Shown here: positions 19,960 through 32,477 of the stretch, in pieces | Numbering within the stretch: position 1 is the stretch's first letter | How the letters are laid out: every line of letters starts with the position of its first letter | DNA from: Verrucomicrobiaceae bacterium | GTDB lineage: Bacteria; Verrucomicrobiota; Verrucomicrobiia; Verrucomicrobiales; Verrucomicrobiaceae | Length of the DNA: 64,000 nucleotides | Direction: 5' to 3' | Assembly (NCBI GenBank): GCA_015075365.1 | Contig: JABTUN010000004.1 | Coordinates: forward strand, 62,001-126,000 | Made by a program: the position numbers and the translations under genes | The notes under the pieces: model-generated | The model's input: only the letters and a program-made list of their open reading frames with translations | Database searches by the model: none | What the model was told of the DNA's origin: nothing

Positions 19960-22443
19960 TCATTTCGCCCGCATCCATGCGAGGATGTCGGCGACATCCT
20001 GGGGCTTGAGGACGGATTCGAGGCCCTCGGGCATGAGCGACTGGGTGCCGGCGCTGCTTTTTGCAATGTCGGCACGGAGGATGACCTCCGTGTTTCCAGC
20101 AAGCTTGAGGGTGAGGCTGTTGGCGGTTTCCTCGGCAAGGAGGCCGACATGGGCCTTGCCGTCCTTCGTGAGGACGGTGTGCGTCAGGTAACGCTGCTCG
20201 ACGGCGCGGTTCGGATCGAGGATGGCCTCCAACAGTTGCTCGTCAGGCTTTGAGGCGACGGTGCCCAGATCGGGGCCGATCTCGTGGCCCTCGTTTTTCA
20301 GCCGGTGGCAGGCGGAGCAGAATGCGATGTAGTGCGCGCGGCCCCGGACGGGGTTTCCTTTGAGCGCGGGCACGCCAGCGTAGGCGGCGACGACCTTCTC
20401 GCGGTTTGGATTCTTGTTGGTGATGATCTGGAGCGCGGGCGCGGCATCTTGGGGCTTGGATTGGAGCGCTTTTTGCCAGTTGGATGCCTCGGGGTGATTG
20501 GGCGAGGAGGAGAGGGCGGCGATGAGGAGGTTTTTGTTGGCGGGATCCTGCTTCACGAGCGCGGTGAGCGTCTCGTTCGATCGCCCGCCCAGCGAAAAAG
20601 CGAGCTGCGTGCGCACGCGCAGGTCAGGGTCCGTTTGCAGGCCGCGGAGGGCGGTGAGCAGGCTGGAATCGCCGGGATGGTTCTCGGCGATGCGGATGGC
20701 ATGTTCACGGACATGGGCGGAGGGCGACTTGAAGGCTCCAAGCAGGTGCGCGGGCTTCAGCGTGCCCAGCGTGTGCATCGTCCAAAGCTGCTGCACGGCG
20801 ATGGCGGGTCTCTCGTGCAGGGATTCGGTGCTCCAGGCCGCTTTTTGCTGGATCAGCAGGCGCTGGGCGATGTCACGAGCGGGACCATTGGGAGAGTCGA
20901 GGCCCAGGTGGACGGCGCGTGCCGGCCCGGCAGGCCGCACGCGGTAGATGCGTCCCTTGTCCCCGCCGGCATACAGATCCAGATGCGCGAGCATCTGCGG
21001 CGGAATCCATTCCGGGTGCTCCAGGATGAGGCGGTAAAAGTCCACCACATACAAGCAGCCGTCCGGCCCGGTGCGGGCCTGGGTGAAGCGGCTCCAGTGG
21101 TCCTCGCTCGCCAGGAACTCGCGGTCCTGCTCGTCCCCGGCGCGCCGGCTGGTGAAGCTGATGCCGTCCGGCACCAGCACCTCGCGATGCACGAGGTTGT
21201 TCGCGGGCTCGCAGATGAACAGGCTGTTCTCGTAGCCAGGGCCGAAGAGCGTGTCGCGATAGGGAATGACGCTGCAGCCGGATGTCAGCGTGTTCACGGA
21301 CTGCGGCTGGTTCAGCCGGCGCACGGGTGTGCTGACGGGAAAGACCTTGGTGCCGCTGGTGTTGAGGTTCTGCTTCAGCGTGGGCACGGCGAGCCTCGGA
21401 TTCCGCGCAAGGTAGCGGTCTTCGAGGAAATAATGCCAGCCGAGGTTGCTGTTGTTGCCGGAGAACCAGTTTCCAAAGTCATCGCGCCAGCGTCCATACT
21501 GCGCCCGGCCGGCGAGGAGCTGGAACTCATGTGTCTCGGGATGAAAACGGAAATCCCGGCCGCTGAGGTCGAATTCCCTGCCGCTTTTCACCTCCACGAC
21601 CTTCCCGCCGCTGTCGCCATTGCCGCCGTAGAGCCAGCCGTCGAGCCCCCAGGCAAAACCATTCACCAGATGCTGCGGATTACCCTTGTGAAAGCCGCTC
21701 AGGACCGGCGTGCGCTTGTCGGCGTGTCCATCGCCATCCGTGTCCTCGGCGTAAAAGACATCGGGCACGCTGGCAATGAAGGCTCCGTTTTTCCAAAGCG
21801 CCAGGCCGGTGGGGTAAAGCAGGTCGTCGAGGAAGGTGGTGGCCTTCTCGTAGCGTCCATCGCCATTTTCATCCGTGAGGACTTTCACACGGCCGCCGCG
21901 TGTGACGCCCTGGTACTCATGAAATGGATAGTCGGCCATCTCGACCACCCACATGCGGCCTTGGTCGTCCCAATCGACGAAGATCGGGTCCTGCACGAGC
22001 GGTTCGGCGGCCACCAGCTCGATCTCGAAGCCCGGCTTGAGGTGGATGGCCTTCATGGACTCCTCCGGCGTTCGCGGGGCAGGCGCGGGAGGTCTCAGCA
22101 ACTCGGCATGGCTTAGATGGCGCTTTCCGGCCACCCACATCGCGCCGTCCTTGAACTCGACATCGCCGCGCGTGGTGAGTGGCAGGGCATTCGCGTCGCC
22201 GGCCTTCCCCTCGCGCATCACATGCGTCCAGCCGCGGAGCCAGCCGAGGTTTTTCTTTTCCACATCATTGAAGATGAGGACGCCATAGCGCTCGCTGTTT
22301 GAGAAAACGAGGTCATCGAAGCCGTCGCCGTTCAAATCGACAAAGCGCGCGCCGTTTTCGACCGTCACACCCTCCGGCAGCGGGACCTCCGGTCTGGCGG
22401 CGTGAAGCGTGGTGGCGGCAAGAAGAAATAAGAGGCGGCGCAT
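19960..22443 (-). CDS. PVC-type membrane-bound dehydrogenase with HEAT-like and cytochrome c domains
   Basis: The 827-aa protein has a signal peptide (MRRLLFLLAATTLHAA) and an N-terminal FG-GAP-like strand (FVDLNGDGFDDLVFS). A central beta-propeller follows (residues about 120-530; KPGFEIELVAAEPLVQDP, QGRMWVVEMADYP, FAWGLDGWLYGGNGDSGG). HEAT-like helical repeats lie at about 560-680. The C-terminal haem-c domain has FCSACHRLKNEG, followed by IGPDLGTVASKPDEQLLEAI. This matches the large PVC-specific dehydrogenase/haem-binding family abundant in Planctomycetes and Verrucomicrobia, thought to oxidise sugars or alcohols outside the cytoplasm. The gene is convergent with the response regulator. 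Confidence 0.9.
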   Translation of the reverse strand: MRRLLFLLAATTLHAARPEVPLPEGVTVENGARFVDLNGDGFDDLVFSNSERYGVLIFNDVEKKNLGWLRGWTHVMREGKAGDANALPLTTRGDVEFKDGAMWVAGKRHLSHAELLRPPAPAPRTPEESMKAIHLKPGFEIELVAAEPLVQDPIFVDWDDQGRMWVVEMADYPFHEYQGVTRGGRVKVLTDENGDGRYEKATTFLDDLLYPTGLALWKNGAFIASVPDVFYAEDTDGDGHADKRTPVLSGFHKGNPQHLVNGFAWGLDGWLYGGNGDSGGKVVEVKSGREFDLSGRDFRFHPETHEFQLLAGRAQYGRWRDDFGNWFSGNNSNLGWHYFLEDRYLARNPRLAVPTLKQNLNTSGTKVFPVSTPVRRLNQPQSVNTLTSGCSVIPYRDTLFGPGYENSLFICEPANNLVHREVLVPDGISFTSRRAGDEQDREFLASEDHWSRFTQARTGPDGCLYVVDFYRLILEHPEWIPPQMLAHLDLYAGGDKGRIYRVRPAGPARAVHLGLDSPNGPARDIAQRLLIQQKAAWSTESLHERPAIAVQQLWTMHTLGTLKPAHLLGAFKSPSAHVREHAIRIAENHPGDSSLLTALRGLQTDPDLRVRTQLAFSLGGRSNETLTALVKQDPANKNLLIAALSSSPNHPEASNWQKALQSKPQDAAPALQIITNKNPNREKVVAAYAGVPALKGNPVRGRAHYIAFCSACHRLKNEGHEIGPDLGTVASKPDEQLLEAILDPNRAVEQRYLTHTVLTKDGKAHVGLLAEETANSLTLKLAGNTEVILRADIAKSSAGTQSLMPEGLESVLKPQDVADILAWMRAK

Positions 22444-22519
22444 GACACGAATACAGCCCCAAGGCGGGAATTTGTTCCAGTTTTCAAGGGAGTGATGGCT
22501 GGAGCGCAAGGACCCCTTG

Positions 22520-22569
22520 CCCAAAGTGCCAAGTGCCAGCCCAATTGTGCCATTTGCTGGCACTTTGGG
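22520..22569. promoter_or_regulatory. 12-bp inverted repeat within a GTGCCA/TGGCAC cluster upstream of dnaK
   Basis: CCCAAAGTGCCA (22520-22531) is repeated in inverse as TGGCACTTTGGG (22558-22569). Further GTGCCA copies lie at 22533 and 22547, and TGGCAC copies at 22586 and 22661. The divergent interval 22444-22728 between the dehydrogenase and dnaK has no other gene. No CIRCE element is visible, so this may be the heat-shock or divergent-promoter control region. That role is inferred. Confidence 0.45.
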
Positions 22570-22660
22570 GTGGTTTTCGAGGGTTTGGCACTTTCGTATT
22601 TGGAGGGTCAACACGCTGGAAGCTCGTGAAATCAAGGGTTCCAGCGCCGTCGGGAGCACT

Positions 22661-22676
22661 TGGCACGCTTTGAGCC
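22661..22676 (+). promoter_or_regulatory. Possible sigma-54-like element before dnaK
   Basis: TGGCACGCTTTGAGCC fits the GG-N10-GC spacing of sigma-54 promoters, with a perfect TGGCACG -24 part and a weak -12 part (GAGC in place of TTGC). It ends about 50 bases before the dnaK start. It is a weak candidate. Confidence 0.25.
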
Positions 22677-22728
22677 AAGGGAAGGCCACCAAAACCTCCA
22701 GTTCCACCTTTCCCCCAAACCAACCACC

Positions 22729-24666
<1,938 letters not shown>

Positions 24667-24677
24667 TCCCCGCTTTT

Positions 24678-25031
24678 ATGTATTCACAAAAGCAAACACT
24701 AAAGCGTCCGCATGTGGGCGAAACAGTTCAAACTTATAACTGTGACAATAGCGGTCACTATGTTGAGGTGTATGAGGTAGTCAGCATCTCTGATGCACAA
24801 ATCCAACTAAAGCATTTGAGCACTCGTCGTTATTCAGGTGTAACCGAAGAACGGGGAGCAATTATAGAGGGCGGCGAGGAACTGATCGAATACTTGTCGG
24901 TTCCAACAGAAACCCAATGGCAGAAACATTGGCGAAGCACTCTTGCGTTCTCGGAAGCGATGATCCGTGGAACAAGCATGCAGCCATGGCTTCCACTGGC
25001 AGAGGAGCTAGAAGTTCCCAGCCCTCCCTGA
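24678..25031 (+). CDS. Small orphan protein in an AT-richer patch between dnaK and groES
   Basis: The 117-aa protein starts [18 protein letters not shown] at 24678, 11 bases after the dnaK stop. It has a small beta-rich N-terminal half ([19 protein letters not shown]) and an acidic Pro-rich end. I recognise no family. Base composition is clearly lower in GC than the flanking chaperone genes, which suggests later acquisition. Confidence 0.6.
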   Translation: MYSQKQTLKRPHVGETVQTYNCDNSGHYVEVYEVVSISDAQIQLKHLSTRRYSGVTEERGAIIEGGEELIEYLSVPTETQWQKHWRSTLAFSEAMIRGTSMQPWLPLAEELEVPSPP

Positions 25032-25210
25032 AAAAGTGGTCTTCAACAGGTTCACTGCTCCAAACGCAAAATCCCCCGCTCCGTCACTCCATTTCCCCCA
25101 ACAATTCCGACCGACCACCGCCCCCGTTCACAACACACTCTCGTGGCAGGGCCGGGAGTCGGTCAGACAAACCAAACACAACCAACCCAAACCCACATAC
25201 CCAGCACATC

Positions 25211-25507
25211 ATGGCTAACACCATCACCCCGCTCGGCCGTCGCGTCCTCGTGAAGCGTTCCTCCAGCGAAGAAAAGACCGCCGGAGGCATCTTCCTGCCT
25301 GACACCGCCAAAGAAAAACCCCAGGAAGCTGAAGTGCTCGCGCTCGGCACCGGCAAGGACGACGAAGGCAAAGACGTGTCCACCCTCTTCACCGTGAAGA
25401 AGGGCGACAAGGTCCTCATCTCCAAATACGGCGGCACCGAAGTCAAAGTCGGCGGCGACGACCTCCTCATCATCAACGAGACCGACATCCTCGGCATCAT
25501 TGGCTAA
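25211..25507 (+). CDS. groES: Co-chaperonin GroES (Hsp10)
   Basis: The 98-aa protein has the GroES barrel: [20 protein letters not shown], the mobile loop [36 protein letters not shown] and a C-terminal [12 protein letters not shown]. It caps GroEL. It is 44 bases before groEL in the same direction. The 25032-25210 leader has no recognisable CIRCE element. Confidence 0.98.
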   Translation: MANTITPLGRRVLVKRSSSEEKTAGGIFLPDTAKEKPQEAEVLALGTGKDDEGKDVSTLFTVKKGDKVLISKYGGTEVKVGGDDLLIINETDILGIIG

Positions 25508-25548
25508 TCCCTCACTCACTGAATCCTAACTCATCACTCATTAACTGA

Positions 25549-27174
<1,626 letters not shown>

Positions 27175-27215
27175 TCACGTAGAGCGAGTTTTCCAACTCG
27201 TTCCCCCCGCTTTGA

Positions 27216-27243
27216 GCCCGGCGTGGCCAACCACACGCCGGGC
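27216..27243. repeat. 10-bp inverted repeat in the groEL 3' region
   Basis: GCCCGGCGTG (27216-27225) pairs with CACGCCGGGC (27234-27243), with no T-run after it. A second short stem CGAGTT/AACTCG lies at 27185-27200. Both precede the terminator and may stabilise the mRNA end. Confidence 0.6.
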
Positions 27244-27268
27244 CTCAAAACCCAAAACCCCCAAACTG

Positions 27269-27298
27269 CGGCCCGGAAGCAATTCCGGGCCGTTTTTT
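27269..27298 (+). terminator. Rho-independent terminator after groEL
   Basis: A 10-bp stem CGGCCCGGAA / TTCCGGGCCG (27269-27278, 27283-27292) with a 4-base loop is followed by six T. It ends the groESL transcript before the convergent hydrolase gene. Confidence 0.93.
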
Positions 27299-27381
27299 CT
27301 GCCCTCGCGCCATCAAGCCATTTGAGAACGCCACGCTTGGGTCGGGCGGAACGCGCAGGAGCCGGTGTCCCGCGTGGAAAG

Positions 27382-28455
27382 CTATTGATCCCGCAAAAAG
27401 CGCTCCATCGCCGCCAGGGCCAGTTGCCCGCCTGGGGAGCCTGGAAAATAATCGCAGCCGTGATCGCCCCACGGCAGCTCCAAATAGTCGGCGCGTCCCA
27501 CATGGCTCATCTGGCGGTGCAGGCGGCGGCTGTGTTCCACCCAGACCAGCGAGTCACGCGCGCCGTGGATAAGCAGGGTGGCCGGGCTTGCCGCGCTGAT
27601 GAACGCGGTGGCGGAGGCGGTGCGGTAGGCATCCGGCACCTCGTGAGGATCACCGCCCATGTATTGCTGCACGAGCTTGAGGGACTTCAAAATGTCATCG
27701 GGATAGGACCACTCCCGCGCAAAAAACATGTCCGGCGGGCCATACACGGAGATGCAGCGGCTCACGCGCAGTTCCGGCATGCCGAACGCGCAGGCCGTGG
27801 CGATTTGCGCGCCCGCGCTGCGTCCGAGCAGCACGAGGTCATCCGGATCAATGCCCAGCCTCTCCGCATGAGCGCGCACCCACGCGATGCCCCGCCGTGT
27901 GTCCTCCGCCTGCGCGGGCCAGCGGTGCTGCGGAGCGAGGCGGTAGCCGAAGGAGCAGATCACCACATCGCAGCGCGCGGCGAGCTCGCGGTTCGCGGCG
28001 CGGAACTCGCCCGGATCACCGCTGTCCCAGCCGCCGGTATGCAGCGCCACGACGCAGCGACGGTTCTTTTTCTCCCCGGGCGGCAGATAGAGGACGACAT
28101 CGAGGGTGTCGCCGCCCTCCCGCCAGCATTCGACGCGCTCCACGCGCACCTGTCTTCCCGCACGGCCAGGAATGAACAGCCGGGACCAGGAAAAGGGCAG
28201 GGCATGCTGGCGCGCCACCCGTGCCGCCTGCACCGCCGGCACGAGGAAGCCGGCCATGAGGCAGGCAAACAGGAGGACGTGCCATCCCTGATCCCACCGC
28301 GCCGCGCCGAGGACAGCGCAGACGAGGGAGAGCCAGTGGCCGAACTCCAGCGTGAGCAGGCGCAGCTTCCAGCGCCAGCGCGTGGTGGCCTGGAACTGCT
28401 GGTTCAGCAGCAAGAGGCCCAGGATGAGCGCGACGATGAGCGTCGGAACCGGCAT
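27382..28455 (-). CDS. Membrane-anchored alpha/beta hydrolase (HSL/carboxylesterase-like)
   Basis: The 357-aa protein starts at ATG 28455, overlapping the upstream stop (TGATG). Two or three N-terminal hydrophobic helices (about 1-90) precede a cytoplasmic or periplasmic hydrolase domain. It has the oxyanion motif HTGGW (HGGGW in most members), nucleophile elbow LLGRSAGAQIA, Asp in LLIHGARDSLVW and catalytic His in PWGDHGCDYF. It probably hydrolyses short-chain esters or lipids; the substrate is unknown. Confidence 0.85.
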   Translation of the reverse strand: MPVPTLIVALILGLLLLNQQFQATTRWRWKLRLLTLEFGHWLSLVCAVLGAARWDQGWHVLLFACLMAGFLVPAVQAARVARQHALPFSWSRLFIPGRAGRQVRVERVECWREGGDTLDVVLYLPPGEKKNRRCVVALHTGGWDSGDPGEFRAANRELAARCDVVICSFGYRLAPQHRWPAQAEDTRRGIAWVRAHAERLGIDPDDLVLLGRSAGAQIATACAFGMPELRVSRCISVYGPPDMFFAREWSYPDDILKSLKLVQQYMGGDPHEVPDAYRTASATAFISAASPATLLIHGARDSLVWVEHSRRLHRQMSHVGRADYLELPWGDHGCDYFPGSPGGQLALAAMERFLRDQ

Positions 28456-29369
28456 CAAGGGGCGGATTTCTTCTTCCACGGCAGCCAGCGGCGTGTTCGC
28501 GGCTCCGTGCGCATGGCAGCGGCCAGGATCTCCGTGTCACCGGAATCAAAATCCTCCGCGCGCGGCAGCCCGGCCGGCAGCACAGGCTCCTCGTCATTCT
28601 CCGGCGTGGCTTCCTGAGCCGGTTCCCCGGCTGGTGCCGTGCCTGGGGCCGCCGGACGCTGGTTCAGCGGCGGCACGGTGGCCTGCGGGCCCACGAGACC
28701 GCCGGAGAGGATCATTTTCATCGAATCCTCGATGGAAATCGGCGCGTCGGTCACCTTGTCGGAGTCCACGATGAGCAGGATGGCGGTCATGGGGCTGGGG
28801 GAGGTGGGCACCAGCACGCAGGTCATCGCCTTCCCGGTCTGGGAATCGGTGAACTGGCCGGTGGCAAAGCCCAGCATGCGCACGCCGCCCCCTTGCTCGA
28901 TATAAACGACGCGTTTGAGGTTCTGGCGCGCGCCGAAGCCGCGGAAGGCGTCGATCACCTGCTTCAAGGTCTTGTAGATGACCGCCACGATGGGCACGCG
29001 CAGCAGCAGCCTGTCCGTGGCATGCACCACGCGCGCGCCGATGACATTGGTGGCCAGCACGCCCAGCCCGGCCACCACCACCAGCGGCAGCATGAAACCT
29101 GCGAAGGCGGTGATGCGCTTCACCATGGGGTTCTCCAGATCGATGACATCATGCCCGGCGATTTCCTTCGTCATCTCGGCCAGATAACCCAGCAATCCCT
29201 CCGCCCAGCCGTGCAGCAGCGTGTACACAAACTGCAGGATCCAGAAGGTGACGATCAACGGCGCGGCGAGGGCGAGGCCGGCGAGGAACTTGTTCCGCAC
29301 CCACACGACCCAGCCCTTGGGCGCTGGGGCGTCCGCGTGGGAGTCGGTCATGTCAGTCACAGGAGGCAT
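28455..29369 (-). CDS. DUF502 family inner-membrane protein
   Basis: The 304-aa protein has two N-terminal transmembrane helices (KFLAGLALAAPLIVTFWILQ and FAGFMLPLVVVAGLGVLATN). The conserved soluble part of DUF502 follows: PIVAVIYKTLKQVIDAF and VLVPTSPSPMTA, a variant of the family's PTTPNP motif. The C-terminal 70 residues are Pro/Ala/Glu-rich and disordered. The function of DUF502 is not established. It is coupled to the hydrolase gene by TGATG. Confidence 0.85.
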   Translation of the reverse strand: MPPVTDMTDSHADAPAPKGWVVWVRNKFLAGLALAAPLIVTFWILQFVYTLLHGWAEGLLGYLAEMTKEIAGHDVIDLENPMVKRITAFAGFMLPLVVVAGLGVLATNVIGARVVHATDRLLLRVPIVAVIYKTLKQVIDAFRGFGARQNLKRVVYIEQGGGVRMLGFATGQFTDSQTGKAMTCVLVPTSPSPMTAILLIVDSDKVTDAPISIEDSMKMILSGGLVGPQATVPPLNQRPAAPGTAPAGEPAQEATPENDEEPVLPAGLPRAEDFDSGDTEILAAAMRTEPRTRRWLPWKKKSAP

Positions 29370-29493
29370 CAGGGGGTTCGGACAATGCTGCGTGAATCAG
29401 AACGGGCCGGGTGTCAATGGTTCACGCAAAATCCCGGCCCGGATTCAAAATTTCGTGCGTTTTTATCATCCCATCGCTACAACCGCCGCTGCC

Positions 29494-30519
29494 ATGACCA
29501 CTGACCGCCGCACTTTTCTCAGCTCCCTTGTCGCTGCCACCGCCACATCCGCCCTCGCCCGCGACTGGACCGGCCAGACGCCCGAACGCTATCCCGATCC
29601 TGATGTCATCGCGCTCGATCCAGCCTTTGAAAAACTCATCCAAGGCAACTCGCCCATCCGCCGCCTGCACACCGGCATGCTCTGGGCCGAAGGCCCCGCC
29701 TGGAACGGCACCGGCAACTACCTCGTGTGGAGCGACATCCCGAACAACGCGCAGATGCGCTGGCTGCCCGAGGACGGTCACGTGAGTGTGATGCGCAACA
29801 ACGCCAACAACAGCAACGGCAACACCTTTGACCATCAGGGCCGCCAGATCAGCTTCGAGCACGGCACGCGCCGCGTCGTGCGCTACGAGCTCGATGGCAA
29901 GATCACCGTCCTCGCCGATAAATTTGACGGCAAGCCGCTCAACGCCCCGAATGATGGCGCGGTGCATCCCGATGGCTCCATCTGGTTCACGGATCCCGGC
30001 TACGGCAGCATGATGGATTACGAGGGAAACAAGGGCGAGCTGCTGCTCAAAGAGTCCGTCTATCGCATCGACCCCGGCGGCGAGATCACCAAGATCACCG
30101 AGGACCTCGAAAAGCCGAACGGCCTCTGCTTTTCACCCGACTACAAGAAGGTGTACGTCGTCGATACCGGCAGCCCGAAGAACATCCGCGTCTATGACGT
30201 GGACGGCGCGAAGGTAAAAAACGGCAAGGTCTTCGCCACCAACAAAGGCCAGCTCTCCGACCAGGAGGACAAAGGCAACTCTGACGGCATCCGCTGCGAC
30301 ATCGAAGGCAATCTATGGGCCAGCGCCGGCTGGATCGGTGATGGCTACGACGGCGTCCACGTCTTCAACCCTGAAGGCAAGCTCATCGGCTTCATCAAAC
30401 TCCCTGAAACCGCCAGCAATGTCTGCTTCGGCGGCCCGAAGCGGAACCGCCTCTTCATCACCGCCTCACAAAGCCTTTACTCGGTGTATGTGAACACGCG
30501 CGGCGCGCATCACTGCTGA
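29494..30519 (+). CDS. Exported SMP-30/gluconolactonase-family protein
   Basis: The 341-aa protein starts MTTDRRTFLSSLVAATATSA at 29494, a Tat-type signal. The beta-propeller has MLWAEGPAWNGTGNYLVWSD (metal-ligand Glu), LNAPNDGAVHPDGSIWFTDP (Asn/Asp ligands), LEKPNGLCFSPDYKKVYVVD and GNSDGIRCDIEGNLW. The family hydrolyses lactones with a bound divalent cation. Tat export would allow folding with metal before secretion. It is divergent from the DUF502 gene. Confidence 0.9.
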   Translation: MTTDRRTFLSSLVAATATSALARDWTGQTPERYPDPDVIALDPAFEKLIQGNSPIRRLHTGMLWAEGPAWNGTGNYLVWSDIPNNAQMRWLPEDGHVSVMRNNANNSNGNTFDHQGRQISFEHGTRRVVRYELDGKITVLADKFDGKPLNAPNDGAVHPDGSIWFTDPGYGSMMDYEGNKGELLLKESVYRIDPGGEITKITEDLEKPNGLCFSPDYKKVYVVDTGSPKNIRVYDVDGAKVKNGKVFATNKGQLSDQEDKGNSDGIRCDIEGNLWASAGWIGDGYDGVHVFNPEGKLIGFIKLPETASNVCFGGPKRNRLFITASQSLYSVYVNTRGAHHC

Positions 30520-30529
30520 TGCACGGGCA

Positions 30530-30988
30530 TCAAAGCCGGGTCAGTGTCCGGCCATCCTTGGCGCGGCACGGCACATGCAGATGCTCCAGCCACACCGGGA
30601 TGAATTCGTTGATGAGCAGCTTCCGCGCCTCGGCGAGATCATCAAAGGAGACGAGAAAGTTTGGATAGCCGCGTTCCTGCCAGTAGAAATCCCAGCCTCC
30701 CTTTTTGGGAATGAAGTACCAGCCGTCACGCGAGTCTTTTTTCGTGTAAAAGCGGCTCAAATTCTCCGGCTGGAGCCCCTGCGCCGCCAAGCCGGCCTCG
30801 ACGTCGGCACGAGTGAGGGTGAAGACCTGATTCACCGCCTCCTGGCAGCGTTCCGTGTTGCCCGGCTCGTTCGTGTCCCGCCATTCGGCGTGAAGTCCCA
30901 GATGCTGGAGCGCGTAGCGGGCCACATCCTCTCCAGAGCAGAGCACGCGCATCTGTTCGGCGACGGAGGGAGGCGGTTTGGTGTGCAT
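30530..30988 (-). CDS. Conserved hypothetical protein
   Basis: The 152-aa protein starts at ATG 30988 (MHTKPPPSVAEQMRVLCSG). It is mixed helix/strand with an aromatic patch near the C-terminal third (DGWYFIPKKGGWDFYWQERG). No signal peptide or membrane helix is present. I recognise no family. It is convergent with the SMP-30 gene (10 bases apart) and divergent from the HPP gene. Confidence 0.7.
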   Translation of the reverse strand: MHTKPPPSVAEQMRVLCSGEDVARYALQHLGLHAEWRDTNEPGNTERCQEAVNQVFTLTRADVEAGLAAQGLQPENLSRFYTKKDSRDGWYFIPKKGGWDFYWQERGYPNFLVSFDDLAEARKLLINEFIPVWLEHLHVPCRAKDGRTLTRL

Positions 30989-31145
30989 GCTGCCATGGTT
31001 GGTGCGGGAGCGGCCGGCGCAAGCGAAGGAGCCGGCGATTCTTCTGCTAGAGCTGAATTGTTGCAGCGTATATGCAACTTCTCCGGCTGCGGAACCAACC
31101 ATTCCATTCTCCGCAGGCGGCACATCCTCATGCCTGTTTCCCACC

Positions 31146-31835
31146 ATGCCCGCATCGTCTTTTCGCAAATGGCTCGGCGTTGAAATGATCGCCGTCAGCG
31201 TGCCGGAGAGGGTGGTGTCCGGCGCGGGGGCCACGCTGGCCATGCTCGTGCTGCTTGCCGGCGCCACCTGGGCTTTGCCGTCGGAGGGCGCGCTGGCGGT
31301 TGTCGCCTCCATGGGCGCCAGCGCGGTGCTGCTGTTCGCCGTCCCGCACGGACCGCTTTCGCAGCCGTGGCCGGTGATTGCCGGGCATACTGTGTCCGCC
31401 CTGATCGGCGTGGTGTGCGCACGGAACATCCCGCATCCGTGGCTGGCGGCCGCATGCGCGGTGGGCCTGGCGGTTTTTGCCATGCACCAGTGGCGCTGCA
31501 TCCACCCGCCGGGAGGGGCGACGGCCTTCACCGCGGTGCTGGGAGGTCCTGCGATTCAGCGTCTGGGCTACGATTTCGTTCTTTTTCCTGTCCTGGCGAA
31601 TGCGGTGGCGCTGGTCCTCCTGGCGGTGCTGATCAACCTGGCCTTCCGGTGGCGGCGCTATCCGGCCGCGTGGAACGCACCCGCCACCCAAAAGCCCGGC
31701 ACCCATGAGGAGATCCCGGATGAGACACACGCCCGGGTGCTGCAGGCCGTGCGTGAGCTGGACTCGTTTGTGGACATCACCGAGGAGGATCTGATCCGGC
31801 TCTTACGCATGCTGTCCAAGCATTCCCAATCGTGA
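31146..31835 (+). CDS. HPP-family membrane protein
   Basis: The 229-aa protein starts at ATG 31146. It has four to five membrane helices with the signature IHPPGGATA and the conserved MGASAVLLFAVPHGPLSQP. Characterised HPP proteins in plants and cyanobacteria transport nitrite; that role here is by family only. A short cytoplasmic C-tail follows (about 180-229). Confidence 0.88.
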   Translation: MPASSFRKWLGVEMIAVSVPERVVSGAGATLAMLVLLAGATWALPSEGALAVVASMGASAVLLFAVPHGPLSQPWPVIAGHTVSALIGVVCARNIPHPWLAAACAVGLAVFAMHQWRCIHPPGGATAFTAVLGGPAIQRLGYDFVLFPVLANAVALVLLAVLINLAFRWRRYPAAWNAPATQKPGTHEEIPDETHARVLQAVRELDSFVDITEEDLIRLLRMLSKHSQS

Positions 31836-31866
31836 AGGCGGAGCCAGGTGGGATGAGTGGCTGCCG

Positions 31867-32304
31867 TCAGTCTTTCAGCGCCGATGCCAGCGCTCCTTCC
31901 AGCGGGCGGGAGCCATCCCCGCCGAGCTTCTCGTCCAGGGTCTCCAGTCGATGAATCAAATCGGCGACGTGCTTGCGCGGATACATGCCTCCCGCAGCAT
32001 CGCAAAAATGGGTGCGGCAGCCAAAGGGCCGGTGCGCATAGACCGTGCAGCGGCCATCGCGCCCCAGCAGCGGGCACGCGCCGTCAGGATGCGGACGGAG
32101 CTGTGTCCGGCCCGCGGCCCGCACGCCCTTCGCCAGATACAGGGCCTCGCCACGCGTGAGGAGCGGAGTTCGTCCTGTCTGGCGAAAATGGCAGCAGCCC
32201 GTGCGGAGCTGGCAGTCCCGCGGCAGGGCCCGGCGCGCCACCTCGGCATAAATAGCCTCGATTTCAGGCTGAAAGTCAGGAACTGGAGGACGGCGGGCGC
32301 GCAT
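31867..32304 (-). CDS. YkgJ-family cysteine-cluster protein
   Basis: The 145-aa protein starts at ATG 32304; a start at 32367 would add 21 residues. It has the family pattern of spaced Cys: CQLRTGCCHFRQTGRTPLL, GACPLLGRDGRCTVYAHRP and FGCRTHFCDAAGGMYP. The Cys cluster is thought to bind zinc or an Fe-S centre. The function is unknown. Confidence 0.8.
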   Translation of the reverse strand: MRARRPPVPDFQPEIEAIYAEVARRALPRDCQLRTGCCHFRQTGRTPLLTRGEALYLAKGVRAAGRTQLRPHPDGACPLLGRDGRCTVYAHRPFGCRTHFCDAAGGMYPRKHVADLIHRLETLDEKLGGDGSRPLEGALASALKD

Positions 32305-32477
32305 GCGGGACGAGCATGCGACCGGAGCCGCCAACGGGCACGCAATTTTTGTCCCGAACCATTTCAAGTTTGAGAATTTGGTGTTCCACCGCCAGATTAC
32401 CTTTCCTGCGGCACCACATCAGCGTGCTGCCGCCCTTTTTCTCCACCCGCCCCGCCCGCCCGCCTCCAACGCACCGC

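Noticed and set aside
17340-20150. A 936-codon minus-strand frame opposite the histidine kinase and response regulator
   Set aside because: It is antisense to two strongly supported genes, with a biased composition (His/Arg/Gly) and no domain.
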